Virus record (IMG/VR): IMGVR_UViG_3300009528_000013
Location: 1 to 64,000 of that record
From: a virus
DNA length: 64,000 nucleotides
Direction: 5' to 3' (one strand)
Under the pieces are notes generated by a model. It did not search any database. It was not told where the DNA came from and worked only from the letters and a program-made list of their open reading frames with translations. Each line of letters starts with the position of its first letter. Position 1 is the stretch's first letter. Of this stretch, positions 24,129 to 31,963 are shown piece after piece. The position numbers and the translations under genes are program-made.

Positions 24129-24362
24129 CTATCTCACTCTTATCTCAACTCGATCGCCGGCTTGTGCGGATTGCAACCGAACAATATCTTCCGCCACAAA
24201 CCAACGCTGCATCCCGAAGACCTTTGGAAAACTATATCGCTTGCCCGTGGCCGACTCGACGGGCCTTCGAAGCCCTAATTCCTCGCACTTCGCCCTTAGT
24301 CTTCCCGTCTCGTCCTCGAAGAACTCGAAGGTTAAGACCGAAGGTTTCCTTTTGTTAATCAC
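24129..24362 (-). CDS. hypothetical protein, 77 aa, GTG start
   Basis: GTG at 24362 follows GGAGGGAGG with 8-bp spacing; the longer ATG frame lacks a ribosome site. KRKPSVLTFEFFEDETGRLR, then an all-beta remainder. Not recognised. Confidence 0.55.
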   Translation of the reverse strand: MINKRKPSVLTFEFFEDETGRLRAKCEELGLRRPVESATGKRYSFPKVFGMQRWFVAEDIVRLQSAQAGDRVEIRVR

Positions 24363-24430
24363 TGTCGTACCTCCCTCCGGTACTCTTCGCGGGATCAAAT
24401 GTGTCTCGCACGATTTCTCTCTGGTCTATC

Positions 24431-25108
24431 TCACGACGCAACATCCTCAACATCGGTTTGCTCTTCTTCGGCTGCCCGGGCCTCCAGAAGCATCGCTTTG
24501 GCAGTCATCTGATAGTCTGCCTCCGTCATTTCCGGTCGGATACCTCCTAAGCCCCAGGCCCCTCGATGGTCGGTATCGTACTGGTTGTCTCCACTCCAAA
24601 CTGTCCAGTCTCCATCGACCAGTTGAAGCCGAATTTCCAGATAGAGTCCGTCCTCATCATCTTCCGTCGAATCAGGATACTCGAACCCTTCTGGAAAAAG
24701 AAACGATCCGAGAGATGTAAGCCGTTCGGCGATCGCTTCGGCCATCTTACTGTCCTTATCCTTTCGATCAGCTATTTCTTGTGCAACTCGTTCAGCCATA
24801 TACCAGACCAGCAAATCCCACAACTGAGGGCTGCCCCAAACGATTTTGGCACCGTTGAGCCCGGCGATCAACTCCAGCGGATGACTCAGACCCAATCTCT
24901 CCGCGTCTTCGCTCAGTGCTTCCCAGATCTCTTCCTCGAACTCTTCGTACAACTCCGTGGTCTCCACGTGAGTCATCATCCCGGAAAACCCACCGACGCC
25001 ACCGCATTCTAAGAGACCTTCGCAAGTAATCTCGAAGGCTGTCCCGTACTGCCGCTCCATCCAGTCTCTGAAACTCTGAGTCGGCTTTCGAGTTTCGATC
25101 ATCTGCAT
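24431..25108 (-). CDS. hypothetical protein, 225 aa, phage family of unknown function
   Basis: N-terminal DWMERQYGTAFEITCEGLLE then CGGVGGFSGMMTHVETTELY resembles a recurrent phage/plasmid family, from memory (DWxxxxxGxxFexxCxxxxECGxxxGxxGxxxYxeTxxLY). DLLVWYMAERVAQEIADR forms a central helix. The C-terminal part is acidic with a Trp-rich strand (DGDWTVWSGDNQYD). Function unknown. Confidence 0.65.
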   Translation of the reverse strand: MQMIETRKPTQSFRDWMERQYGTAFEITCEGLLECGGVGGFSGMMTHVETTELYEEFEEEIWEALSEDAERLGLSHPLELIAGLNGAKIVWGSPQLWDLLVWYMAERVAQEIADRKDKDSKMAEAIAERLTSLGSFLFPEGFEYPDSTEDDEDGLYLEIRLQLVDGDWTVWSGDNQYDTDHRGAWGLGGIRPEMTEADYQMTAKAMLLEARAAEEEQTDVEDVAS

Positions 25109-25142
25109 AACGCAATCACCTCCTTCCCGCGTTCCGACTTAT

Positions 25143-25418
25143 CTAACCTCTCTGGAAATCAACCATCGCTGAGGTGATCTCGCTCTCCAACGCCTTTTCG
25201 AACAACGCATCCCAGACGGCTTCTTTCAGATCTTCAGGCTCAGTGGAAACGATACTCCAGTGAGTTTGACCACTGCTTATTTCGTATGACTCGCAAACGA
25301 AACAGTGGACCACCTCCGCCTCCAACTTGCCACTGCGATCGGTCTCTATCTCAACCTTTAGTGCATAAAACTTCTTGTTTCCCGTCTCCTTGCACTCAAG
25401 AACCTCGAACTGTGACAT
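25143..25418 (-). CDS. hypothetical protein, 91 aa, one of a tandem pair
   Basis: Paralogue of the next gene upstream (25452-25682). Both read FxxLExxxTxxxxxFALxxEI, then a VVHCFVCESYE or ADCVVCENYE block and IVSxEPxxxxEAI. A single CxxC probably does not form a full zinc site alone. Function unknown. Confidence 0.68.
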   Translation of the reverse strand: MSQFEVLECKETGNKKFYALKVEIETDRSGKLEAEVVHCFVCESYEISSGQTHWSIVSTEPEDLKEAVWDALFEKALESEITSAMVDFQRG

Positions 25419-25451
25419 CCGCGCTCAACTCCTTTCTGTAAATCTCTACGA

Positions 25452-25682
25452 TTACATCGTATCGATGATCTGATCCTCCATCGATTTGATCGCCTCCTCC
25501 ATTTCTCCGGGCTCGACGGAAACGATCTCACAGGTAGTGCTGTCCGAATTGAACTCATAATTCTCGCAGACAACGCAATCGGCGACGGCAAAGGCTCCGC
25601 CACCGTATCCGATCTCGATTCTCAAAGCAAAGTACCTCGTCGACGATGTCTGCTCGTTTTCAAGAATTGTAAACTTCAACAT
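25452..25682 (-). CDS. hypothetical protein, 76 aa, second of a tandem pair
   Basis: Start at 25682 (MLKFTILENEQTS), after AAAGGGATGAGGAG. The longer frame to 25829 overlaps a better gene. Paralogous to 25143-25418 over most of its length, so the pair arose by local duplication. Confidence 0.65.
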   Translation of the reverse strand: MLKFTILENEQTSSTRYFALRIEIGYGGGAFAVADCVVCENYEFNSDSTTCEIVSVEPGEMEEAIKSMEDQIIDTM

Positions 25683-25686
25683 CTCC

Positions 25687-25875
25687 TCATCCCTTTCTGT
25701 AAATCTTGACCACGACAGGATGACTCCACTCGTAGTGGATCTCATCGTGGTCCAGATCGTGTTCTTTGCAATACCGGAAGACGTACTCCTCGACTGCCTC
25801 TCCAAGCATACCCAGATCCATCTGAACAATGTCGTCGATGTCGAGCGCTTCTCCGTGGATTAGTTCTCGCTTCAT
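25687..25875 (-). CDS. hypothetical acidic protein, 62 aa
   Basis: Start at 25875 after GAGAGGGACC. Helical, with GEAVEEYVFRYCKEHDLDHD. Not recognised. Confidence 0.6.
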   Translation of the reverse strand: MKRELIHGEALDIDDIVQMDLGMLGEAVEEYVFRYCKEHDLDHDEIHYEWSHPVVVKIYRKG

Positions 25876-25886
25876 CACGGTCCCTC

Positions 25887-26192
25887 TCACCTTTCATTTT
25901 CGACTTTGATCCACGCCCCTTCTTGGACTGCTTGTTCCGCTCGTTTCATAATGTCGTTGACATACCGACGATTCCGATCCGAAGAGATTGCAGAAGATAA
26001 GATCGCAGGCCAGACATTCAGTTCAGCCGTATCTCCGAGCGTCGTTACAAACGGCCCGGACTCGTCTTCTGGATCGGGAGATTCTTGGCCATCGTAATTC
26101 ACTACGATCACCTGCACCTCAATGCCGCAACTGATCACGCTCTGAACGCAACCGCCCTCGATCTCAACGATCACCTTCGTTGGTTCGCTCAT
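25887..26192 (-). CDS. hypothetical protein, 101 aa, paralogue of the 23.2 kb gene
   Basis: The N-terminal 30 residues (KVIVEIEGGCVQSVISCGIE then VQVIVVNYD) match the 23230-23520 protein, followed by a Pro/Asp-rich linker and a helical end. Function unknown. Confidence 0.65.
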   Translation of the reverse strand: MSEPTKVIVEIEGGCVQSVISCGIEVQVIVVNYDGQESPDPEDESGPFVTTLGDTAELNVWPAILSSAISSDRNRRYVNDIMKRAEQAVQEGAWIKVENER

Positions 26193-26430
26193 CACTCTTT
26201 TTCTCCTTTCGATACCTTACCCAGGCATCGGCCAGCCGATCCATATCATCGGTACTGATGTGCATCCCGCCGTTCAACAGTATCCCGCGCCTACAAGATA
26301 TGGGATCGAAATATACCGTCTCAGTCATAGTGGTGTGTTCAAGACGAAGTACACCGATCTGAAACGTGCCGTTGCGTCCGGTACAAACGGAATCTTCTCG
26401 CAGGCTATCAATGCGGATTCGTCTGATCAT
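26164..26430 (-). CDS. hypothetical protein, 88 aa, paralogue of the next gene
   Basis: Start at 26430 after GGGGGTGAG. Shares with 26435-26854: CTGRNGTFQIG versus TVGRNGSFGIQ, FDPIS/FEFIS, GxxLNxGxxI and DDMxRLAxAW. Beta-rich core plus one helix. Function unknown. Confidence 0.68.
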   Translation of the reverse strand: MIRRIRIDSLREDSVCTGRNGTFQIGVLRLEHTTMTETVYFDPISCRRGILLNGGMHISTDDMDRLADAWVRYRKEKKSDERTNEGDR

Positions 26431-26434
26431 TGTC

Positions 26435-26854
26435 TCACCCCCTCTCAACTGCCGCCTCTCGATGGCCGAGACGATCCCAGAGAGATCTGCATAATTCCTC
26501 TTCATCTTCCTCACTCATGAAAACAGGATGGAAGAAGTGACCCGTATCCTCTAACACCGCCTTCTTGAACTCCTCATACGTTCTGATCTCGCTTCCTTCT
26601 GCTTCGTCAGACCTCGCCCCTATCTTTCCAAGCCAGGCCTTTGCCAATCGGGTCATGTCCTCGAAGCCGATACGGAACCCGGCGTTCAACCTCACGCCCT
26701 GCGCTCTCGAAATGAATTCAAAAACGACGAACTCGCACTGGTTCGTCCAGGCGATCATCGTCTGGATGCCGAAACTCCCATTCCGTCCGACAGTCCACGA
26801 CCCGTCCTTTAGATCAGTTACTTTGACTTCGATCTCTCGTGCCACGTCGTTCAC
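26435..26854 (-). CDS. hypothetical protein, 139 aa, paralogue with an extra C-terminal helix region
   Basis: The first 80 residues are paralogous to 26164-26430. The added 55-residue end is helical and acidic (FMSEEDEEELCRSLWDRLGH). Overlaps the upstream gene by 4 bp. Confidence 0.68.
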   Translation of the reverse strand: MNDVAREIEVKVTDLKDGSWTVGRNGSFGIQTMIAWTNQCEFVVFEFISRAQGVRLNAGFRIGFEDMTRLAKAWLGKIGARSDEAEGSEIRTYEEFKKAVLEDTGHFFHPVFMSEEDEEELCRSLWDRLGHREAAVERG

Positions 26855-27066
26855 CTCCTCTCAATTGCAGGAATCCCCTGATTGATTCTATCATGCATCC
26901 CTTCGCGAAACTGACGACAAATCTCTGTCCCTGTAACAGGCCACCAAGTCGTCAGTCCATGCCTGAACATCTCTGTGGGATGCTCCTTCGCCAGCTTAAT
27001 CGCTCGCACATAGTCTCTCAATGATACTTTCTTCCCCACTGCCGATAACGTAATAAATCGCATCAT
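26851..27066 (-). CDS. small phage protein, 71 aa
   Basis: SLRDYVRAIKLAKEHPTEMF followed by HGLTTWWPVTGTEICRQF reads like a conserved small phage family seen in many genomes (from memory), of unknown function. Overlaps the next gene by 4 bp. Confidence 0.65.
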   Translation of the reverse strand: MMRFITLSAVGKKVSLRDYVRAIKLAKEHPTEMFRHGLTTWWPVTGTEICRQFREGMHDRINQGIPAIERR

Positions 27067-27083
27067 CGGTTTTCACTCCTTTC

Positions 27084-27314
27084 TTAGTATCTACCCCCAA
27101 CCAAACTGACCGACAATACCTCCGATCCGGCTGACTTCAGATTCTCCCATCGCTCCGGCGAAGGATCTCGTCTTACGTCGGGATGGTCGCACTTCTGCCA
27201 GCCAAACTCCGGCTGCTCATCTCTGAGCGGGTTATGCTCGCAGCGACAGCATTTACGATGATCGACGAATTCTCCGTCTGCCGGGCAACTGTCCAAAATG
27301 CACTCGATCTTCAT
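27084..27314 (-). CDS. Cys-rich small protein, 76 aa
   Basis: Five Cys and three His: CILDSC, KCCRCEHNP, KCDHPD. Probable zinc binding. Not recognised. Confidence 0.65.
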   Translation of the reverse strand: MKIECILDSCPADGEFVDHRKCCRCEHNPLRDEQPEFGWQKCDHPDVRRDPSPERWENLKSAGSEVLSVSLVGGRY

Positions 27315-27336
27315 CGGCGATCTCCTTCCGAACGGT

Positions 27337-27717
27337 TCACGCGGCCATCATCAGAATTGCCCTTTGCTCCAACCCTGCTCGATGAGCTACCTCCGCAGCG
27401 AGTTCTGCGACAAATTCTTCAGTCACCAAAAATATCGCATTGGGATTGCTTTCCCGGGCGAACTTCACTGCGGCAACTTCACCAGAGACTTTCAGCACAT
27501 TCACGATGTCCTTGATCTCCCGAAAGCCGTAGCCGTCGAACTCGGTATCCCAACACTCACGCCCGCCACAAAACAGATTGAGATCACCAACGCTCATCAG
27601 CGGAGCTTCGTTGTCGTCGGAGTCCGGCCCCATCTCGACAAGCTCGACCACACCGTCTATCGCCGCACGACATCTCGAACAGAGCCAGGGGTAGTCCTTT
27701 CCTGTCAGGTATTCCAT
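27337..27717 (-). CDS. zinc-ribbon-containing protein, 126 aa
   Basis: CSRCRAAIDG near the start and CGGRECWD at residues 50-57 give two Cys pairs. The rest is helical (FLVTEEFVAELAAEVAHRAG). Not recognised. Confidence 0.65.
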   Translation of the reverse strand: MEYLTGKDYPWLCSRCRAAIDGVVELVEMGPDSDDNEAPLMSVGDLNLFCGGRECWDTEFDGYGFREIKDIVNVLKVSGEVAAVKFARESNPNAIFLVTEEFVAELAAEVAHRAGLEQRAILMMAA

Positions 27718-27738
27718 TGTCTTCTCCTCTTCTTTTTT

Positions 27739-28095
27739 TTAGGAGGCATCTAACGCTTCCTCGATAGCCGTCCTGACCACCTCAGACGAGCAGGACAAAC
27801 CCGACTCGATTCCCTTCTGAACGTTGTGCCAGAAGTCTTCAGGCAAGTCCATCGTGTTCAGATCAATTCCTAACTCGTCACGGGCTGTACCCCGAACGTC
27901 ATCGCGCCCCAACATATAAACTCGATCCACGTAGTCCTGGAGACCAAGACGCTTCCATACTTCCCAATATGCTTCCTCTCTGATTCCTCCGATGGTCATC
28001 GGAGCACCATCAACCCAAATCTGTCGAGGCGCGTCTGGATAGTGATGGTTCACCAGCGCCTCGATCGCTTCCCGGAACTCCTCATAGTCACGCAT
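27739..28095 (-). CDS. hypothetical protein, 118 aa
   Basis: Start at 28095, inside the end of the upstream gene. Helical, Asp-rich, no motif recognised. Confidence 0.6.
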   Translation of the reverse strand: MRDYEEFREAIEALVNHHYPDAPRQIWVDGAPMTIGGIREEAYWEVWKRLGLQDYVDRVYMLGRDDVRGTARDELGIDLNTMDLPEDFWHNVQKGIESGLSCSSEVVRTAIEEALDAS

Positions 28096-28369
28096 TATCG
28101 AGCTCACTCCCTTCTTCTTTGCTTGCTCGTTCTTGGAGTATCTTATCGAGTTCATCGGTTAAGCGGTAGGCTGCCTCCCGGATGATCGAAGCCTCCTGCG
28201 GATTCAGTTGGATCATCGCCGCAATCTTCAGATCGGCAAGCGTGCAGACCCGCTCCCAGTCCCTTCCCGTCCTGTCCATCTCCGCCTGCATGTAGTCCAG
28301 TAGTTCCTGGATTATCTTCCCCCGCTTTACCTCAGCTCGAATCCTGCGTTCTCTTCTTGAGATTTTCAT
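28088..28369 (-). CDS. hypothetical basic helical protein, 93 aa
   Basis: Basic start (MKISRRERRIRAEVKRGK), then long helices. Could contact DNA. Not recognised. Confidence 0.65.
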   Translation of the reverse strand: MKISRRERRIRAEVKRGKIIQELLDYMQAEMDRTGRDWERVCTLADLKIAAMIQLNPQEASIIREAAYRLTDELDKILQERASKEEGSELDNA

Positions 28370-28414
28370 CGGAACCTCTCTGATCTCTGTCGATGAGGAC
28401 AGAGCATCAGACCT

Positions 28415-28813
28415 TTATGCCGTTTTCCAATCGTTCACCATGTTTGCCAGATCATACAAGTCGTCAGAAGTGCAGGAAAGCAAACGCATGAACTTTCTTG
28501 CTGTCTTCTGGCAAGCCTTGTGGGTACGGATTACTACACTTACTTTTGTGTACCCATATTCAGAAGCAAACTCGTCAATGTCCATCAGTCCAACCGTAGC
28601 GTCACCAAGTAGCATGGAGAGCAGGTCCATCTTCTGCGGCGCCTTGTTGGCGATGTTGTTCCAGAAGTCGAAGCGGCTACTGTGATTCGCAAAACGGAAT
28701 ATCAGAACCCAGTGTGGCCGCCAATCGTCCGACCAGGGACAAGGCTTCTCATCCAACTGCTTGGCTTGAAACTTGATACCCTCGATAGTCACCTTCGCAT
28801 CCTGTTCGTTCAT
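28415..28813 (-). CDS. hypothetical protein, 132 aa
   Basis: Start at 28813 (MNEQDAKVTIEGIKFQA). Contains WSDDWRPHWVLIFRF and a C-terminal helical half. Function unknown. Confidence 0.6.
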   Translation of the reverse strand: MNEQDAKVTIEGIKFQAKQLDEKPCPWSDDWRPHWVLIFRFANHSSRFDFWNNIANKAPQKMDLLSMLLGDATVGLMDIDEFASEYGYTKVSVVIRTHKACQKTARKFMRLLSCTSDDLYDLANMVNDWKTA

Positions 28814-28894
28814 CGCCCTGATCCTCCCTATAATTTGAGATCGCACCGGCTCACGAACTTAGGTGGCACAGTTTGCACAATACCGCCTCGTAAC

Positions 28895-29053
28895 TCAGAC
28901 GGTTACTCTCTTACCGTCAATAACCACTATCCTCTCCCCTATCTTCTTTGACTGATACGAAATCTCCATCCGGATCCCGCAACTGCTACAGTGAATCGGA
29001 GTGGCCTTCTGAATCAGCCCTATCCCATCGTCCAGCATACTTTTTAAAGACAT
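28895..29053 (-). CDS. small CxxC protein, 52 aa
   Basis: Start at 29053 after GAGGGGG. A single CSSC knuckle, then a beta hairpin (EISYQSKKIGERIVVIDGKR). The longer frame is unsupported. Confidence 0.55.
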   Translation of the reverse strand: MSLKSMLDDGIGLIQKATPIHCSSCGIRMEISYQSKKIGERIVVIDGKRVTV

Positions 29054-29063
29054 CACTTCCCCC

Positions 29064-29327
29064 TCATGATTTATCCTTCTCGGTACCAGCAGTGCAGCCC
29101 AGATAGTCATTGATCTTCGAACATAGTCCATCCATCGCCTCGCAGGTCTCCCTCGAAATATGTTTCCCCGAGCCAATCGCATCTGTACATTGCGTCAACA
29201 CATCGAGGACCTGTATCAGCAGTTCCTTGGTCTGAATTACTTCCAGACCGGGAAGCCCCTTTAGGACTTCTTTCATTTCTTGATCCTGATCCTTTCCGGT
29301 TTCCATTCGTATCACCATCCTTTCCAT
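29064..29327 (-). CDS. hypothetical protein, 87 aa
   Basis: Start placed at 29327, where TGATG couples it to the upstream gene; 29318 and 29306 are other ATGs. Helical, with LLIQVLDVLTQCTDAIGSGK. Not recognised. Confidence 0.55.
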   Translation of the reverse strand: MERMVIRMETGKDQDQEMKEVLKGLPGLEVIQTKELLIQVLDVLTQCTDAIGSGKHISRETCEAMDGLCSKINDYLGCTAGTEKDKS

Positions 29328-29740
29328 CAGAGGCCATTGTAGCCCAGAAATACCTCGACCCTCGAAATCAGATCCTCCAGTGTCTCGATAGTCTTCTCCG
29401 AAGCATGCATACCCGGGCGCTCCGCATCCAGACTGCGCTCCAGTGCTTCGATGGCTCCGATCAATCGTGCCCCTGTCCAAGCTATATCGATCTCCAAGAC
29501 TTCTCTCTTCTGTTCGATTGCCATCTGATCGTCGGACTCATCGAGAGTCCAACCGCAAGTATCGCATTCTACTTTGGAGATCGGAATCGTTCTCCCAAAG
29601 ATCATCGTCTGTCCGATAAACTTGTTGTGGAGACGACCTCCGCATCGATTGCATCCCATCGGCCATCCGAAAGAGCAATCAGGACAATTCGGATCTCCGA
29701 CCTCGTGCTCTTTTCCAAGACTCGATAATAGTTTTTTCAC
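29327..29740 (-). CDS. zinc-ribbon protein with helical tail, 137 aa
   Basis: CPDCSFGWPMGCNRCGG and later CDTCGW make two zinc knuckles in residues 19-64. The remainder is a long acidic helix pair (GAIEALERSLDAER). Coupled to genes on both sides. Confidence 0.68.
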   Translation of the reverse strand: MKKLLSSLGKEHEVGDPNCPDCSFGWPMGCNRCGGRLHNKFIGQTMIFGRTIPISKVECDTCGWTLDESDDQMAIEQKREVLEIDIAWTGARLIGAIEALERSLDAERPGMHASEKTIETLEDLISRVEVFLGYNGL

Positions 29741-30168
29741 GACCGACTCCGAACCTCCAGCCCAAACTTCTCTCCGACCTTGGGCGTGACATCATCGAGA
29801 GATACCGCGACCTCTCCCATCCCGATATACCTTCTCCCGCAATTGATCCAATCGATTGCCTTGCAAGAAGCATCTACGATCAGATCTGCAGACGGAAGAA
29901 GCTCGGAAGCTTTGACCATCTCACACGCCAGACGTACCACCCGCTCGGTCGTAGAAATATCGTCTGCCATACGGTCACAGACGAAACCCTCCCGCCTAAT
30001 CCGACCCTCCGGTGACAACCTCTGGGACGTTGCGGATTGACTCGGATTCGGGGTCCACCAATACCCCTTCCAGGTTCCGTACTCCGCCATCCGCTGGTAG
30101 GCTTCTCTTTTATCTTGCGAAGTAGGCAACAAAGCACTATTGTACTCGAGCTTGTACTTCTTCTTCAT
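29737..30168 (-). CDS. hypothetical protein, 143 aa
   Basis: Start at 30168 after GGAGGGAGCCG. Alpha/beta with no recognised motif; GFVCDRMADDISTTERVVRL and a late DLIVDASCKAIDWI. Confidence 0.6.
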   Translation of the reverse strand: MKKKYKLEYNSALLPTSQDKREAYQRMAEYGTWKGYWWTPNPSQSATSQRLSPEGRIRREGFVCDRMADDISTTERVVRLACEMVKASELLPSADLIVDASCKAIDWINCGRRYIGMGEVAVSLDDVTPKVGEKFGLEVRSRS

Positions 30169-30499
30169 CGGCTCCCTCCGCTTGCTTTCCGACCCTCGCA
30201 ATCTCACGCTTGATCTTGACCAGTTTACAGTGTTCCTCAACCGCCTTTCTCAACCTCTCCCTGCAGGCCGTGATGTGTTCCCGCGCGGCGTCCACCAGAT
30301 AGTCCAACGCCTCTTCCGAAGTACCGAAGCAATTATACTTCTCCTTCGAGATCCGCGCTGGTAGAGACCGCCATCCCAAGAGCTTCTCCTCCTTCGATCT
30401 TCGCCCTATGATGAAGCTCTTCTCCGTCTCCTTTTCGACCTCGACCTTGGAAAGATTGGCCCTGCCATATCTAAAACTGGCTACAAAGATCTTGCTCAT
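30137..30499 (-). CDS. hypothetical protein, 120 aa
   Basis: An N-terminal beta-rich half (KIFVASFRYGRANLSKVEVE) and a helical, strongly charged C-terminal half. First gene left of the 30.5-30.7 kb spacer. Not recognised. Confidence 0.65.
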   Translation of the reverse strand: MSKIFVASFRYGRANLSKVEVEKETEKSFIIGRRSKEEKLLGWRSLPARISKEKYNCFGTSEEALDYLVDAAREHITACRERLRKAVEEHCKLVKIKREIARVGKQAEGADEEEVQARVQ

Positions 30500-30574
30500 G
30501 TGTTCACCCCTTTCAAACGATTAGCAGAAGTTTTTTCGGGGCTTCCAGGACTTAGAACCTCTGCACTGCCCCCC

Positions 30575-30595
30575 GACCCCCGCAGGGCGGGGGTC
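30575..30595. terminator. strong GC hairpin, terminator-like
   Basis: GACCCCCGC, loop AGG, GCGGGGGTC: a perfect 9-bp stem. No run of T follows on either strand, so it may be an RNA processing or pausing element, not a classical terminator. Confidence 0.4.
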
Positions 30596-30610
30596 GCCAG
30601 TCCTTCTCTG

Positions 30611-30628
30611 TTATCTCAGCGGTTTCAT
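30611..30628 (-). CDS. possible 5-codon leader peptide (MKPLR)
   Basis: ATG at 30628 is preceded by AAAGGAGGTTCT, an excellent ribosome site, but the frame stops after five codons. It precedes the GC hairpin by 16 bp. The layout recalls a leader peptide with an attenuator, or a decayed gene start. Confidence 0.3.
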   Translation of the reverse strand: MKPLR

Positions 30629-30647
30629 AGAACCTCCTTTCTTTGGG

Positions 30648-30656
30648 TTATCCACA
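30648..30656. other. single DnaA-box-like site
   Basis: TTATCCACA equals the DnaA box consensus. Only one copy is seen here, so it is not by itself evidence of an origin. Confidence 0.3.
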
Positions 30657-30682
30657 GCTCTTCCCATTCGCATCAATCCGAT

Positions 30683-31144
30683 CTATATCTCTTCGGAGGG
30701 GTCTCCCCTTGCAAGGAGATCGTCTCCTGCCTCAGTGCGCTGGTAAGAGGCTGCAAGCGCCAAGTGTTCTAAGACCTCCGGCCTCTCGATCTTTCTCACG
30801 GCATCTGGCACGGGCTCCTGGATTGTTCTGCTGACCGAGATGTAATTCCTCTTATCGGTACGGTAGATCTGGACCTCGAGGGTTCGACCTCCGCCAAGTT
30901 CAGTTCGAGTGCCCATCAGTAAATCTGACTTGTCGGTGTCGAACCTCGCCAACTCGCCATCACCATGCCGGAATCTGTGCACCATAGGTTTCACCTCCTT
31001 ATCCTTTCTATTTCCCCTCTCGCAAAAAAACCGGGCAATCTCTTCCAACCTCGCCTTCTGGTTCTGGTTCATCCCACGTGGGATCACCACCGCTGGCAAA
31101 CTCTCGTCGAGGTTAATCTCTGCCGTGTGATAGGGGCACGGCAA
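30683..31144 (-). CDS. hypothetical protein, 153 aa, with a second start inside
   Basis: The frame opens with a weak TTG at 31144 (PCPYHTAEINLDESLPAVV). An internal ATG at 30985 has a near-perfect AAGGAGGTGA site. Downstream of that ATG the protein (MVHRFRHGDGELARFDTDK) is a 100-residue unit. The upstream 53 codons also look coding and extend without a stop beyond 31144. Two once-separate genes may have become fused in frame, or two products are made. Confidence 0.55.
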   Translation of the reverse strand: MPCPYHTAEINLDESLPAVVIPRGMNQNQKARLEEIARFFCERGNRKDKEVKPMVHRFRHGDGELARFDTDKSDLLMGTRTELGGGRTLEVQIYRTDKRNYISVSRTIQEPVPDAVRKIERPEVLEHLALAASYQRTEAGDDLLARGDPSEEI

Positions 31145-31209
31145 GGGATAGCCGCACTCTATCTCCGGAACATCTTTGTCCGGCTTCTTGCAGTACAGAG
31201 TCTCGGTTT

Positions 31210-31518
31210 TTATTCTCCCCCCGCTCCTTCTTCTCCCGATACTTCATAAGGCATAAAGGACATGTCAGCACAATGAACTCCAGACAGATCTTCCGTAACT
31301 GTTCGTCCACAGAAACAGTCCAGTGGTGCATTCATCTTCTGACATTCCGGCTCGTCGCAATGTGCAATCACACCATGCGGAAACTGTTTTCCGCATTCAG
31401 GACAGTGGACCGAATCACTACCGCAGACCGGACACTTGCGGGGATTTTCGGAAGTTCGGTACCGCAGGTCCGTCCGAAGAGCTTCCCCGCCCGGGTCGGG
31501 TACCTGTTCTCGAAAGCC
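31210..31518 (-). pseudogene. zinc-ribbon reading frame lacking a start (frameshift with the 31.4-31.7 kb gene?)
   Basis: Stop-free frame, read directly. It encodes RKCPVCGSDSVHCPECGKQF, then HCDEPECQ and DCFCGRTV, at least three Cys pairs, and is clearly protein-like. It has no ATG, GTG or TTG before the first knuckle and overlaps the last 50 codons of the gene 31368-31682 in another frame. A single shift near 31465-31500 would join the two into one long protein. Broken gene, programmed frameshift or sequence error. Confidence 0.5.
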
Positions 31519-31682
31519 TCACACAGCACTTCGTAAAAGTCCGGGTCCCGATCTACAACCCCGATCAACGCTTCGAGACACGACGGCCCCAACCGGCTCA
31601 CCAATATCGAAACGACTTGTTTCAAATCGGGCTCCCCGGGAGAAAGCGTCAACCCTTCTTCCTCTTTCTCAAGATCGTCCAT
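31368..31682 (-). CDS. hypothetical protein, 104 aa, C-terminus doubtful
   Basis: The first 65 residues are acidic and helical (LEALIGVVDRDPDFYEVLCE) and well placed behind the promoters at 31.8 kb. The last 40 residues look out of frame, whereas the alternative frame shows zinc knuckles. Probably the N-terminal part of a longer zinc-ribbon protein. Confidence 0.5.
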   Translation of the reverse strand: MDDLEKEEEGLTLSPGEPDLKQVVSILVSRLGPSCLEALIGVVDRDPDFYEVLCEAFENRYPTRAGKLFGRTCGTELPKIPASVRSAVVIRSTVLNAENSFRMV

Positions 31683-31779
31683 TTCAGTGCTCCCTTCTTC
31701 TGAAGTGATCGTTGCAAGCTTCTGTCTCCAAGTTGGAAGCCGGACTACAGCCCGCGGCCTCCGATTGATTTATGCCTTT

Positions 31780-31808
31780 AATATAAGGATATATGTCCAC
31801 AAAATCAA
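31780..31808 (-). promoter_or_regulatory. promoter, downstream one of a tandem pair
   Basis: Minus strand TTGATT (31803-31808), 17 bp, TATATT (31780-31785). Followed by AAAGGCATAAATC, similar to the AAGGAACATAAA after the 18.9 kb promoter. Confidence 0.65.
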
Positions 31809-31827
31809 GTACTTTCTTTTCCTTTAT

Positions 31828-31856
31828 ATTATATTGTGCGCCAAAGACTTATGCAA
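31828..31856 (-). promoter_or_regulatory. promoter, upstream one of a tandem pair
   Basis: Minus strand TTGCAT (31851-31856), 17 bp, TATAAT (31828-31833), with a perfect -10. The 280-bp spacer 31683-31963 holds these two promoters and no gene that I can see. Confidence 0.75.
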
Positions 31857-31963
31857 AAAGCACCGGCGTAACAAGTCCAAATTCATCTGAAGCCCCTTTC
31901 TATCAGAACGATACCCGAAGACCGACGACCGAACAATCCCGGCCGCCGGCCTTCCTCGACGGT

